Part shown: piece by piece, positions 1 to 8,481 of the stretch | Numbering within the stretch: position 1 is the first letter of the stretch | Layout: every line of letters begins with the position of its first letter | NCBI GenBank assembly: GCA_934647945.1 | Contig: CAKUFK010000005.1 | Coordinates: 1 to 64,000 of the forward strand | Direction of reading: 5' to 3' | DNA length: 64,000 bases | Source: an uncultured Eubacteriales bacterium | GTDB taxonomy: Bacteria; Bacillota; Clostridia; Oscillospirales; Acutalibacteraceae | Translations under genes and position numbers: made by a program | The notes under the pieces: generated by a model | What the model was told of the DNA's origin: nothing | Seen by the model: only the letters and a program-made list of their open reading frames with translations | The model's database searches: none

Positions 1-186
1 GACACAAATCGGGCGCTCCCTTGAACCGGCCACCGCTCATGGCGCTTCCCGCCATGGCCCTAAGCGGACAAAAGCCCCAGGGTTCCCGGCCTAGACACAA
101 ATCGGGCGCTCCCTTGAACCGGCCACCGCTCATGGCGCTTCCCGCCATGGCCCTAAGCGGACAAAAGCCCTAGGGTTCCCGGCCTA
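1..186. repeat. Two perfect-length tandem copies of a 93-bp unit
   Basis: Positions 1-93 and 94-186 are near-identical; the only difference I see is one base (cccc versus ccct) near the end of the unit. A third unit begins at 187 (GACA) but diverges at once. The array is cut by the window edge, so it may be longer. The unit contains a CATGGCG/CGCCATG inverted repeat. I see no gene in it. Confidence 0.9.
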
Positions 187-216
187 GACATATTCGGACG
201 CTTCACGGAACCGGTG

Positions 217-243
217 TTGAGTTTTTTGACATCTTTCTATAAA
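217..243 (+). promoter_or_regulatory. Possible weak promoter for the FecCD-type transporter
   Basis: TTGAGT (217-222) and TATAAA (238-243) are separated by only 15 bp, shorter than optimal. They lie about 110 bp upstream of the permease start. A short GC-rich hairpin (around 290-310) lies in the leader. I see no clear riboswitch. Confidence 0.3.
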
Positions 244-353
244 GACGCTTCCGGCCGGTCCCAGGGCGATCTTACAGATATCCAGCGGCCCCCAAATCTC
301 TGGGGGTTCTATTCCGATTTCTATCTTTTCTGATTCAAACAGGAGGTGCGGCG

Positions 354-1406
354 ATGCGGCGAAAACAGGACAAAGGCTTTGCCGGAATTCTCCTGATCGG
401 GGGAGCCGCGCTTCTGCTCGCCGCGGTGGTATCGGTCGGGATCGGGAGTACCCGGATCCCCCTGCCGGACGTTGTAAAGTCGATCGCGGCCGCCTGCGGA
501 CTGCTGGAAAAGGAAGCGGTAGATCCTGCGGTTTATGCGGTGGTGGTCTCCATCCGTCTTCCCCGGGTTCTCTGCGGACTGCTGGCGGGGAGCGGCCTGG
601 CTCTGTCAGGGGCCGTGATGCAAGGGGTGTTCCGCAATCCCCTGGCCGATCCCGGCCTGCTCGGCGTATCGGCGGGGAGCGGGTTCGGCGCCCTGCTGTC
701 AATGACGGCAGGGATCACGTCCCTGTATCTTCTGCCGGGAGCATCCTTTCTGGGCGCTCTGGGAGCGGTGGCCCTGATCCTCGCCGTGTCGGCGGCGGCC
801 GGAAGGCGGGGCGGACGCACCTCCACCGTCACGCTGGTGATGAGCGGGATGGCGGTCAGCGCGCTGTTCGGTGCAGCGACATCGCTGCTCCTCTCGGTTT
901 CCAACGAATACCAGGTCACGGCGTACATGTTCTGGAGCATGGGCGGGCTCTCCAACCGGCGATGGGAACATGTACTGGTCATGGCGGTGCCGGTGCTCGT
1001 CTGCGTGACGACAACCCTGCTGGTATCCTCCCGGCTGGACCTGCTGCTGCTCGGGGATGAGCAGGCCCGGGCCCTGGGGCTCCACGCGGGACGCTGCCGT
1101 CTCCTGTTCATCCTGCTCGCCTCCCTGTGTACGGCCTGTATCGTTTGTGTAACAGGGCCGATCGGGTTTGTGGGCCTGATGGTGCCGCATATGATGCGGA
1201 TACTTACAGGCCCGTCCCACCGGCGGCTGTGCCTGGCCTCAGCCCTAGGGGGCGGTTTGTTCCTGGTGCTCTGCGACAGCCTGGTGCGGGGGCTCGCGGG
1301 ATTTCAGGGCCGGGAGTTTTCGGTGGGGATCGTTACGGCCCTGCTTGGCGCCCCCTATTTCCTGTTCCTGCTCTGCTCGAAAAAGAACCGGATGGGCGGG
1401 CTGTAA
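354..1406 (+). CDS. FecCD/BtuC-type ABC transporter permease
   Basis: This is the membrane subunit of an importer for iron-siderophore, haem or cobalamin-type substrates. The 350 residues are almost entirely hydrophobic, with about nine or ten membrane segments. The family landmarks are present: RLPR at residues 68-71, a Gly-rich stretch with NPLADPG near 95-101, and a VPHMMR coupling segment near 276-281. The length is normal for the family. The start follows AGGAGG with 7-nt spacing. The ATPase gene begins 29 bp downstream, so the two form an operon. No substrate-binding protein is seen; it may lie to the left of the window. The substrate cannot be told from the sequence. Confidence 0.93.
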   Translation: MRRKQDKGFAGILLIGGAALLLAAVVSVGIGSTRIPLPDVVKSIAAACGLLEKEAVDPAVYAVVVSIRLPRVLCGLLAGSGLALSGAVMQGVFRNPLADPGLLGVSAGSGFGALLSMTAGITSLYLLPGASFLGALGAVALILAVSAAAGRRGGRTSTVTLVMSGMAVSALFGAATSLLLSVSNEYQVTAYMFWSMGGLSNRRWEHVLVMAVPVLVCVTTTLLVSSRLDLLLLGDEQARALGLHAGRCRLLFILLASLCTACIVCVTGPIGFVGLMVPHMMRILTGPSHRRLCLASALGGGLFLVLCDSLVRGLAGFQGREFSVGIVTALLGAPYFLFLLCSKKNRMGGL

Positions 1407-1435
1407 ACGACATAAACGGAAAGGGGGCAGCCAGG

Positions 1436-2209
1436 TTGCTGGAAGCCAGAAACGTTTCATATACGGCTCTGTCCGGCAGCGGGGAAACCATTGCCGTCCT
1501 GCGGGGGGTGGATTTTCAGGCCGGGGCCGGCACTTTTACCGGCATCGTCGGGCCAAACGGGGCGGGAAAGACCACCCTGCTGCGGGCCCTGGCGGGGCTG
1601 CTGCCGGCGGCGGGGGAAATCCGGCTGGACGGAAAACCGGTTTCCTCCTATCCCCCCCGGGTCCTCGCCCGGAAAATCGCCTATATGCACCAGGATACCA
1701 CGGTACCCTTCGATTTTACCGCCGCCCAAGTCGTCGCGATGGGGCGCAGTCCCTGGATCGGGGCGTTCGCGGTCCCCTCCCCCTCGGATCCCCGGGTCAC
1801 GTCGGCTATGACCCAGGCGGGCTGCGCGGAGCTGGCCTCTCGTCCGGCCAGCCGTCTGTCGGGAGGTGAACGCCAGCGGGTGATGCTCGCCCGGGCCCTT
1901 GCGCAGGATACGCCCTGCCTGCTGCTCGACGAGCCGACGGCCAGCCTGGACATCCGTCATGCCTGTGAGGCCTTCCGGCTTTGCCGGACGGCGGCCGCGG
2001 AAGGGCGGCTGGTGACAGCGGTGCTGCATGACCTGCGTCAGGCGGCACGCTTCTGTTCCCGCCTGTTTTTGATGAAAGAGGGACGGGTGCTCGCAAGCGG
2101 CCCGCCGGAGGAGGTCCTCACCCCCGAAAAAATCGGGGAGGCGTACGGTGTGAAGGCGCTGGTGTTCCGTAATCCGGCGGGTGAGTGGGATTATACGGTG
2201 CAGGTATAG
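1436..2209 (+). CDS. FecE/BtuD-type ABC transporter ATP-binding protein
   Basis: This is the cytoplasmic ATPase partner of the permease just upstream. I chose the TTG start at 1436, since it follows an AAGGGGGC ribosome site by 8 nt and places the first beta strand correctly; an ATG further upstream in the same frame would overlap the permease. The 257-residue product has a Walker A GPNGAGKT at 39-46, a signature LSGGE at 141-145, a Walker B LLLDEP at 162-167 and the switch His near 198. The length is typical for iron-complex importers. A strong terminator follows at 2236-2278, so the pair ends here. Confidence 0.92.
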   Translation: MLEARNVSYTALSGSGETIAVLRGVDFQAGAGTFTGIVGPNGAGKTTLLRALAGLLPAAGEIRLDGKPVSSYPPRVLARKIAYMHQDTTVPFDFTAAQVVAMGRSPWIGAFAVPSPSDPRVTSAMTQAGCAELASRPASRLSGGERQRVMLARALAQDTPCLLLDEPTASLDIRHACEAFRLCRTAAAEGRLVTAVLHDLRQAARFCSRLFLMKEGRVLASGPPEEVLTPEKIGEAYGVKALVFRNPAGEWDYTVQV

Positions 2210-2235
2210 GCGCGCCGGTCTTTCCGCGCACGATA

Positions 2236-2278
2236 AACCCCCTCGGGGGCGAATCCTGGATTCGCCCCCGAGGGGGTT
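2236..2278. terminator. Intrinsic terminator, 20-bp perfect stem, serving convergent genes
   Basis: Arms 2236-2255 and 2259-2278 are perfect complements with a 3-nt loop. Two to four A or T residues flank each side, so it can act on both strands: after the ATPase gene (plus) and, past its stop at 2288, after the kinase-like gene (minus). Confidence 0.85.
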
Positions 2279-2287
2279 CTTTCGGCC

Positions 2288-2914
2288 TTACACCGGGTCT
2301 TTCATCTGTGCGAAATCCAGGATCAACCGGGCGGTGTTGTCGAGATTGATGGCCCCGCTGTCCACCGACAGATGATAGCTTTCCACCGCGCCCCATTTTT
2401 TGTTCGAATAAAAGTTATAATAGCTGGCGCGTTTCTTATCGGTCTTCAGCGCGCGCTCCTCCGCCTCCTTGAGAGGGATGCCCTCGTACTCGGCTACCCG
2501 GGCGGCCCGTTTTTTGATGTCCGCGTAGATGAACACATTGACGAGATGGGGGTAATTCGCCAGGGCGTAATCCGCGCACCGGCCCACAATGACGCAGCCG
2601 CCCTGTTCGGCCAGTTTTTTGATCGCGTCGAATTGCGCGAGGAACACCTTGTGATTGAGGGGCAGGTTAAAGGCGGCCGCGTTCAGGTTGCCCATCGAAT
2701 ACGCGCCCATGGACAGGGAATATAGCAGACTGTTGGTGGGCGCCTCGTCGTAATTCTCAAACAGCTCCTTGGCCATGCCGCTCTCCTTTGCGGCATGGGC
2801 GAGCAATTCCTTATCGTAGAACGGGACGCCCAGCTCGTCGGCAATCCGGCGGCCGACCTGCCGGCCGCCGCTGCCGAACTGCCGGCCGATGGTGATCACG
2901 GTTTTCTTGTTCAT
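2288..2914 (-). CDS. Cytidylate kinase-like family protein
   Basis: A 208-residue P-loop protein with the nucleotide-binding loop GRQFGSGGR at residues 10-18, followed by a short kinase fold. Relatives are annotated as cytidylate kinase-like (AAA-type) proteins of Firmicutes; they resemble Cmk but are separate from the canonical cmk gene, and their substrate is not settled. The start is ATG preceded by AAGGAGG. It is a single gene on the minus strand, with a possible promoter at 3016-3044 and a shared terminator below it. A housekeeping Cmk role is possible, but I would not assign it. Confidence 0.8.
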   Translation of the reverse strand: MNKKTVITIGRQFGSGGRQVGRRIADELGVPFYDKELLAHAAKESGMAKELFENYDEAPTNSLLYSLSMGAYSMGNLNAAAFNLPLNHKVFLAQFDAIKKLAEQGGCVIVGRCADYALANYPHLVNVFIYADIKKRAARVAEYEGIPLKEAEERALKTDKKRASYYNFYSNKKWGAVESYHLSVDSGAINLDNTARLILDFAQMKDPV

Positions 2915-3015
2915 GTGGCATCCTCCTTGCTCGTATAGGCTCCGGGCCGGGCTGAAAGCGCACCCGTCCGCTGCCGCGTCGGAAAGGGCCCGGAAAAGCC
3001 GGTGGACTCATTTGT

Positions 3016-3044
3016 ATTATACTACAAAACCGGCGGTTTGTATA
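3016..3044 (-). promoter_or_regulatory. Possible promoter of the cytidylate kinase-like gene
   Basis: On the minus strand a perfect TATAAT (3016-3021) stands 17 bp from TATACA (3039-3044), which is a poor -35 match. A CCGGCGG-rich repeat surrounds it. Confidence 0.45.
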
Positions 3045-3085
3045 CCGGCTCCCTGGAAAAATCCGGAGCTTGGAAGGCGGGCCTG

Positions 3086-3124
3086 TCACAAAAAAGTCCC
3101 GGGCGCCCGACAGGCGCCCGGGAT
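3086..3124 (-). terminator. Intrinsic terminator of the repeat-domain lipoprotein
   Basis: The arms CCCGGGCGCC (3098-3107) and GGCGCCCGGG (3113-3122) have a 5-nt loop. The A-run at 3090-3095 becomes a U-tract on the minus strand. It lies 15 bp past the stop codon at 3139. Confidence 0.88.
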
Positions 3125-3138
3125 CTGTTCGAACGGGT

Positions 3139-4515
3139 TTATTTGCCGTACTGGAACCCGACGGCGGTGGTATCACCGGTCGAGACCGGGTGATTGATGT
3201 TGATCGAAGCGTCGGACACCACGCCGGAGGTTTCGCCCTTCTCCGATTTGAGGACCAGGCTGACCCCCATCGGGGAGGTGGCGGTTTCGAAGGTGCCTTT
3301 TTCCGTATAGGTCTCCTTACCGTCTTTCACCACGGTGATGGTGTAGGAAGCGTCGGGGGACAGCACCAGGGTAGAGGTGTATCCCGCGTGTTCCCCGTCG
3401 GTGGAGGTGTCGGTGAAGGTGCCCTGGATCCGGCCGGAATAAAAGACCAGATCGGTCGCCATCGGCACCGCAGAGGAGATGCGGAACTTGGCCTTGACCA
3501 CGTCATTTTCGAGTGTGCCGGATATGGGCTCGGCGCCTTCGGCGCTGCTGGTGAAGGTGATGGCGGTACCGTCGACGGCAAAGGTGCCGGATTCGGTGTA
3601 TTCCCCGTCCTCACCCGCGATCTTAGCGGTATAGGTGTATCCCCCGAGCTTATCCAGCACCAGGCTCACGTCCGCCGTCATGGACATCCCCATGCTCATG
3701 GTTTTCCGCCCGGCATAGGTGCCGGCATAGGCGCCGGTGGTGGCGGGCTTCAGGGTGACATCCTTCTTCTCCTTGCCCTGGGCGGAAACCAGCATCTTGG
3801 TCGTGATCGTCTTGTCCGGGGTGATGGTGCCCGTTTCCGCCGTGCTTTCGCCCTTGGCGGTCAGGGACAGCTTTTCACCGTCGACGGTGAAGGTGCCGGT
3901 CTGGGTATAGGTCTGGGGCTGACCCATCACGGTATACTCGCTGACGAAGGTGTACTCCGCGCCATAGGACAGGGTCAGGGTGTAGGAGTAGGTGAGAGTC
4001 GCGTTCATCGCGGCAATGGTTTCCTCGTGGCTGCCCACGTAGTCGCCGAGAACATCCTTATAGGCTATGGCCTTGGCCGTGGGATAGATCGGATTCTCCG
4101 GGTCCTCCGTATTGGGGGCGAAGCCGCTGGTCCCATAAGGGAGCTTGGTGCTGAACACGAGCTGCTTGCCCTCCACGGTGAAGGTCGCGGTCTTGGGGGA
4201 TTCGGTGGTGGAGTCGCTGAACAGGAGCATGTAGGTATCGCCGTTTTTCCCGATTTTCCCACTGCCTTTGTCCTGCCCGTCGGTGAGCTGGTTGCTCAGG
4301 CGGAAGCTGCCGTCTTCACCGATATTCAGATAGATCTGCAGCGGCATGCCCAGCGGCGTGGCGTCAAGGATGTAATCCCCCGCGATGTCCTTGGTGGCGT
4401 CATTCACGGCTTGGCCGGAAGAAGCGCCGGAGGAGGCGGGCTTGCTGTCGCATCCGGTCAGGACAACCATCAGGGCCATGGTCAGGGCGCCGAGGGAAGC
4501 AAGGCATTTTTTCAT
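3139..4515 (-). CDS. Secreted lipoprotein built of repeated beta-rich domains
   Basis: The 458-residue product begins with a lipoprotein signal peptide (MKKCLASLG...) ending in the lipobox LTGC, so it should be anchored on the outer face of the membrane. After a Ser/Ala linker, the mature part contains about four copies of a roughly 100-residue unit. Each starts with a G-x-Y/F-x-(G) motif and ends with a GTF-x-V-x-G type strand, giving a lipocalin-like or beta-sandwich impression. I do not recognise an enzyme motif. It has its own TTGACA/TAAACT promoter and a clear terminator, so it is monocistronic. The function is unknown; binding of a ligand or surface structure is a guess. Confidence 0.85.
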   Translation of the reverse strand: MKKCLASLGALTMALMVVLTGCDSKPASSGASSGQAVNDATKDIAGDYILDATPLGMPLQIYLNIGEDGSFRLSNQLTDGQDKGSGKIGKNGDTYMLLFSDSTTESPKTATFTVEGKQLVFSTKLPYGTSGFAPNTEDPENPIYPTAKAIAYKDVLGDYVGSHEETIAAMNATLTYSYTLTLSYGAEYTFVSEYTVMGQPQTYTQTGTFTVDGEKLSLTAKGESTAETGTITPDKTITTKMLVSAQGKEKKDVTLKPATTGAYAGTYAGRKTMSMGMSMTADVSLVLDKLGGYTYTAKIAGEDGEYTESGTFAVDGTAITFTSSAEGAEPISGTLENDVVKAKFRISSAVPMATDLVFYSGRIQGTFTDTSTDGEHAGYTSTLVLSPDASYTITVVKDGKETYTEKGTFETATSPMGVSLVLKSEKGETSGVVSDASININHPVSTGDTTAVGFQYGK

Positions 4516-4581
4516 AGGATATCGACTCTCCTTTATCCCTAGTATCGGCCGGCCGGAGCCGGCGGGACACGATCTGACACC

Positions 4582-4610
4582 AGTTTACCGCAACCGAAGG
4601 CCTGTGTCAA
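4582..4610 (-). promoter_or_regulatory. Promoter of the repeat-domain lipoprotein
   Basis: On the minus strand TTGACA (4605-4610) and TAAACT (4582-4587) are spaced by 17 bp, 67 bp upstream of the ATG at 4515. Confidence 0.75.
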
Positions 4611-4704
4611 TGATTTACCATGTAAAAGCAGCCGAAAGGGGCCGTGAAAAGGCAATTTCGGCAAAATGGACGAGGTATTGGCAGAACTTTCGCCGGAGAC
4701 GGGC

Positions 4705-4734
4705 TGTACAAACACGGGCGAAATGTGCTATGAT
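4705..4734 (+). promoter_or_regulatory. Probable promoter of the gene at 4783
   Basis: TGTACA (4705-4710) and TATGAT (4729-4734) are separated by 18 bp. The ATG is about 50 bp downstream. Confidence 0.55.
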
Positions 4735-4782
4735 AAAACCAATCGTCCGGTAAACGGACAAAAGGATCGGAGGATACTCTCT

Positions 4783-5436
4783 ATGAAATCAGCGGAAAGC
4801 TTCTTCAACTGGGCCTTTCGGACCCGGGCCAATTCGGTTCTCAAGCTCTACAATGGCGAAATGGTGTCGCCGGAAAAGATGTTTTTGAGCTTCTGCTCCC
4901 ACGATCCGGCCTTTGTCTCGAACGGCCCGGCCGGACTCAACGCCAGCATCAAGGGCATCGGCTTCCTGCCCAAGGATGAGTATCTCGAGGAGACGCTGGC
5001 GGCGTATATCGAGCATATCAAGACGTATGACAAGGACGACAAGGAATACAGCAAACGGGGCCTCGCCCTGCTGGTGAAATACATGTACGGCGAAGAGGCA
5101 CAGAAGCGGGTCGATTTCACCAAGGTCGGCAGCCTGGAAATGGCGAAGAAGCATAGCTACACCAATTATAAGGTCAACCCCGAGGCAACCCTGATCTTTT
5201 ATCAGCCGCCTGCCATCTCCTATGAGCTGCGGGGCAAGATGGAGATCTACGACGAGTGTGAATCCGGCAAACGGGAGATCTATCAGCAGTTCATCAACGC
5301 GCAGCACGATGTCTATCACGCTCCCGATATGACCCGCTGGCTCACCCGGCCCGCCTACATATTCCGGATCGAAGAGGTTTACGACAACTGCGTGACGCCG
5401 GAGGGCTTCGGCAACAAGATGCAGTATCCGTACTGA
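4783..5436 (+). CDS. Uncharacterised 217-residue cytoplasmic protein
   Basis: I do not recognise the family. The product is soluble, with no signal peptide or membrane segment, and is rich in Tyr, Lys and Glu. Its C-terminal third carries several conserved-looking aromatic stretches (a DVYHAPDMTRW segment and a terminal GNKMQYPY). The start at 4783 is chosen since it follows an AGGATCGGAGG ribosome site; upstream ATG codons in the frame lack one. It has its own promoter and lies 68 bp before the peptide transporter operon, so it may be co-transcribed with it. Codon use matches the neighbours. Confidence 0.8.
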   Translation: MKSAESFFNWAFRTRANSVLKLYNGEMVSPEKMFLSFCSHDPAFVSNGPAGLNASIKGIGFLPKDEYLEETLAAYIEHIKTYDKDDKEYSKRGLALLVKYMYGEEAQKRVDFTKVGSLEMAKKHSYTNYKVNPEATLIFYQPPAISYELRGKMEIYDECESGKREIYQQFINAQHDVYHAPDMTRWLTRPAYIFRIEEVYDNCVTPEGFGNKMQYPY

Positions 5437-5504
5437 TCGGGCCCTGATGGCGGCAGATGCCCCAGTCCAAATCCAACCTGAAGCAAAGGACACGCGGACA
5501 GCCT

Positions 5505-7409
5505 ATGAAGACACCACAGCGAACAGGAAATAGAAGAGCCGCGCGGCGGGGAGCGGCCGGCCTGACGGCCGGCCTTCTTCTCGTATGCGCCGTGCTGTTG
5601 CCGGGCTGCTCCGGCGGCGGGGTGAGCCGGAGGGGCGACACCTCCTCCACCTTGTATATCGGAGAGGTGGGAGCGGCTTTCCCGACCTCGTACATGCCCT
5701 GGCTCTCCCGGGACGGCGTGGCCCCCACCATCTCGAGCATGGTGTATTCCACCCTGTCCCAATACGATGAGAACACGGGGGAATACCATCCCCTGCTGGC
5801 GGATTCCTGGTGCTATATCGATAAGGAGGGGAATCCGATCGTCACCCCGGACGGCGGGGTGGATTATGACCGGCTGGAGGAGGTCTACGGGGGGGACGAC
5901 ACCGCCTTTTTCCCTGTCCGGTTCGAGCTCAACCCCAACGCGACCTGGAGCGACGGGGAACCGGTGACGGCGGAGGATATCTATTTCACCTTCGACATCG
6001 CCGCCGACCAGACCCGTTCCAACCATGCGGGCGCCCTTGCGTGGGTCAGCGATCTGCTGCACAAGTACGACAGCCAGACCGGGCGGATGACCCGCCAGGG
6101 GATTTACACCTACGACCACGGTGCGAATGAAGCCGGGTATCCCATCTCGGAAGAGGAACGGGACCACGTTTTCTATTTCGAGGTAAACAAAGTCCTCGGC
6201 GCGATCACCCCCTTAGTGTCCACCGTCCTCGTGCTGCCGGAGCATATCTACGCTCCGATCCTGGCGGGCGGCAGCACCCTCAACAGCACCAGTCCGAACG
6301 AGGCGCTCGCCCACGCCTACCGGAATCCGGTCGGCTGCGGGCCCTATACCCTCGATGCGGAGCTCACCAATTCCCAGGAAATTGTGCTTCGCCGCCGGGA
6401 GGACTACTACCTCCGCGGGGCGGACGGCGGGGATCTCTACGCCGTCGATACCCTCCGCTTCATTCTGTACCAGGATATCAACGTGGCGATCTACGCTTTG
6501 AAAAAAGGCCATCTCGATGTGCTGGACAGCTCGATCAGCCCCAACTACGCCGGGCTGTTCGAGCAGGAGGAGGACGTCGCGCTGCTCTCCCCTCCGGGGT
6601 TGTTTGTCCAGGCGCTGGTTCTCAACGTCAATCCGCCCGCGGATCAGAAAACCGCGATGCGGGAGATTCTCACCGACATCCGGGTACGGGAGGCCATCGC
6701 CTTGGCGGTGGATCAGGAGGAGCTGATCCGCAATGTCCTCAACGGCGCCGGTGCCACGGTGCCGGCCGGCCTGATTCTCAAGAGCATGCCGGATCTGTAC
6801 AATCCCGAGGCCGATATCCTCGCCGGGGATATGGAGGAAAAGCGGACGAGGGCCAACGCGATCCTGGATGAACTCTATCCGCAGAAGGATGCCTCCGGCT
6901 ACCGCCTGACCCCGGAGGGCACCCGGATTTCCTTCCAAATCCTCGGTTCGCCCGGCGAGCAGGAGACCATCGGGTTTTTGCAGGTTCTATTCCAAAAGAT
7001 CGGGATCGAGGTCAAGTTCGCAGCCAAGGGCAGCTCGCCTGAGACTACCTATCTCTACGGGGGCAATTTCGACATGACGATCCAGGGGGTTACCTTCTCC
7101 CTCTCGAATATCGATATCATGTACAATTCCCATTTCAGCAACCTCAACCGCTCCTCCAACTACGGGAGGCTGCAGGTGTCCGCCGTCAACGAGCAGATCG
7201 ACGTGATGCGGCGGGCTATTAATCTCTCAGAAAAATACCGGGCGGTCCGGGATATCCAGATCCTCACCGCCGAGCAATATTACAAAATCCCCCTGTACAG
7301 CGCCGATGTCCTCTCCGTCGCCCGGACCGACCGGTTCGACGGCTGGACGGCCGACGCGGGGGAAACCGCCTTCAATCTGACATCGCTGCAGAACTTGCGC
7401 CGGGTCTGA
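5505..7409 (+). CDS. Dipeptide/oligopeptide ABC transporter substrate-binding lipoprotein
   Basis: A family 5 solute-binding protein that would capture peptides outside the membrane for the permeases encoded next. Starting at 5505 gives a lipoprotein signal peptide with a basic N-region (several Arg), a hydrophobic core and a lipobox LPGC near residue 35. An in-frame ATG at 5457 has no ribosome site and would lengthen the N-region, so I prefer 5505, although the AAAGGA upstream is 14 nt away. The mature protein (about 600 residues) has the SBP_bac_5 pattern, including the ATWSDGEPVTAEDI segment. It is the first gene of a five-gene dpp/opp operon. Peptides are the likely substrate, but nickel or other ligands are possible. 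Confidence 0.88.
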   Translation: MKTPQRTGNRRAARRGAAGLTAGLLLVCAVLLPGCSGGGVSRRGDTSSTLYIGEVGAAFPTSYMPWLSRDGVAPTISSMVYSTLSQYDENTGEYHPLLADSWCYIDKEGNPIVTPDGGVDYDRLEEVYGGDDTAFFPVRFELNPNATWSDGEPVTAEDIYFTFDIAADQTRSNHAGALAWVSDLLHKYDSQTGRMTRQGIYTYDHGANEAGYPISEEERDHVFYFEVNKVLGAITPLVSTVLVLPEHIYAPILAGGSTLNSTSPNEALAHAYRNPVGCGPYTLDAELTNSQEIVLRRREDYYLRGADGGDLYAVDTLRFILYQDINVAIYALKKGHLDVLDSSISPNYAGLFEQEEDVALLSPPGLFVQALVLNVNPPADQKTAMREILTDIRVREAIALAVDQEELIRNVLNGAGATVPAGLILKSMPDLYNPEADILAGDMEEKRTRANAILDELYPQKDASGYRLTPEGTRISFQILGSPGEQETIGFLQVLFQKIGIEVKFAAKGSSPETTYLYGGNFDMTIQGVTFSLSNIDIMYNSHFSNLNRSSNYGRLQVSAVNEQIDVMRRAINLSEKYRAVRDIQILTAEQYYKIPLYSADVLSVARTDRFDGWTADAGETAFNLTSLQNLRRV

Positions 7410-7482
7410 TCAGCCGCCGCCCACTCTTCCGGCCGTGACCGGTCCGATACCGGCCCCGCCGGGACAGAAACGAGGTCCGCCT

Positions 7483-8481
7483 ATGCACAAGGGGTATGTG
7501 ATCAAGCGCATCCTCTACACCATCTTCATATTTTTTATCGTGGTGACGCTGAATTTCTTTATTCCCCGCATTGGGGTGGAGGATCCGGCGCAGCGGTACT
7601 ATCCGCCCCAGGGGAATATGAGCGACATCGAATATGACATCGTCAAGCAGCTCACCCGGGAGCAGTACGGCTTCGACGTTTCGACCTTCCAGCAGTATCT
7701 GCGGTATCTGGGGGATCTGCTTCACGGGGACCTCGGCACCTCCTTCCAGGCAGGCTCCCCCAAGGTCGCGGACCTGATCGCTGAGCGGCTGCCCTGGACA
7801 TTGGTACTCTCGGTGAGCACCCTGTTCATCGGCCTGGTGCTGGGGCTGCTCATCGGCTCCTACGCGGCCTGGAAGCGGGGGCGGCGGGTAGACACCATGG
7901 TGCTCAACGCCTCCACCATCACCACTGCCCTGCCCGCCTTTTTCATCGCGCTGCTGTTATCGCTGTACCTCGGGTTTGAATGGGAATGGTTTCCCGCCTA
8001 TACCGATCCCAACATGGCCGCGTCCTTCGACTGGAGTCTCCGTTCCATCTCTTTGGTAGCGGCGTCGGCGGCCCTGCCTGTGATCTCCATGAGTATCGGC
8101 AGCATCGTCAGCTATGCCCAGAATACCCGGAACAGCGTCATCGCCGTCTCGGGGGAGGACTTCATCCTCACCGCCCGAGCCAAAGGCCTGCCCACCCGGC
8201 AGGTGCTGTATAAGCACACGCTGCGCAACGCGATGCTCCCCATCGTCACCAACCTCGGCATGAGCGTCAGCGGCCTCATAGGCGGCTCGGTCGTGATCGA
8301 GCAGATTTTCAACTGGAACGGCATGGGCACCTTGTTCCTCAACGCCAACAATACCAACGATTACCCGCTGATGATGGGCATTATGCTCTTCCTCTCTTTC
8401 TTCGCCCTGGTGGCGAACCTGGTGACGGATCTGTGCTACTGCCTGCTGGATCCGCGGGTCACGGTAGGGGGTGCCCGCTGA
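7483..8481 (+). CDS. Peptide ABC transporter permease, DppB/OppB type
   Basis: The first membrane subunit of the peptide importer. The 332-residue product has an N-terminal membrane helix, a roughly 70-residue external loop with the typical DLLHGDLGTSF motif, and five further helices of the BPD_transp_1 fold; a cytoplasmic EAA-like loop (ARAKGLPTRQVLYKHTLRNA) lies near residue 230. The ATG at 7483 is chosen because of the GAGGT ribosome site; an in-frame ATG at 7435 would add a Pro-rich tail that is not typical. The stop codon overlaps the next start by one base, showing translational coupling. Confidence 0.93.
   Translation: MHKGYVIKRILYTIFIFFIVVTLNFFIPRIGVEDPAQRYYPPQGNMSDIEYDIVKQLTREQYGFDVSTFQQYLRYLGDLLHGDLGTSFQAGSPKVADLIAERLPWTLVLSVSTLFIGLVLGLLIGSYAAWKRGRRVDTMVLNASTITTALPAFFIALLLSLYLGFEWEWFPAYTDPNMAASFDWSLRSISLVAASAALPVISMSIGSIVSYAQNTRNSVIAVSGEDFILTARAKGLPTRQVLYKHTLRNAMLPIVTNLGMSVSGLIGGSVVIEQIFNWNGMGTLFLNANNTNDYPLMMGIMLFLSFFALVANLVTDLCYCLLDPRVTVGGAR

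Noticed and set aside
3070..4542. Long open frame on the plus strand opposite the repeat-domain lipoprotein
   Set aside because: It is a Gly/His/Arg-rich shadow caused by high GC at third positions. The minus-strand gene has a signal peptide, promoter and terminator.
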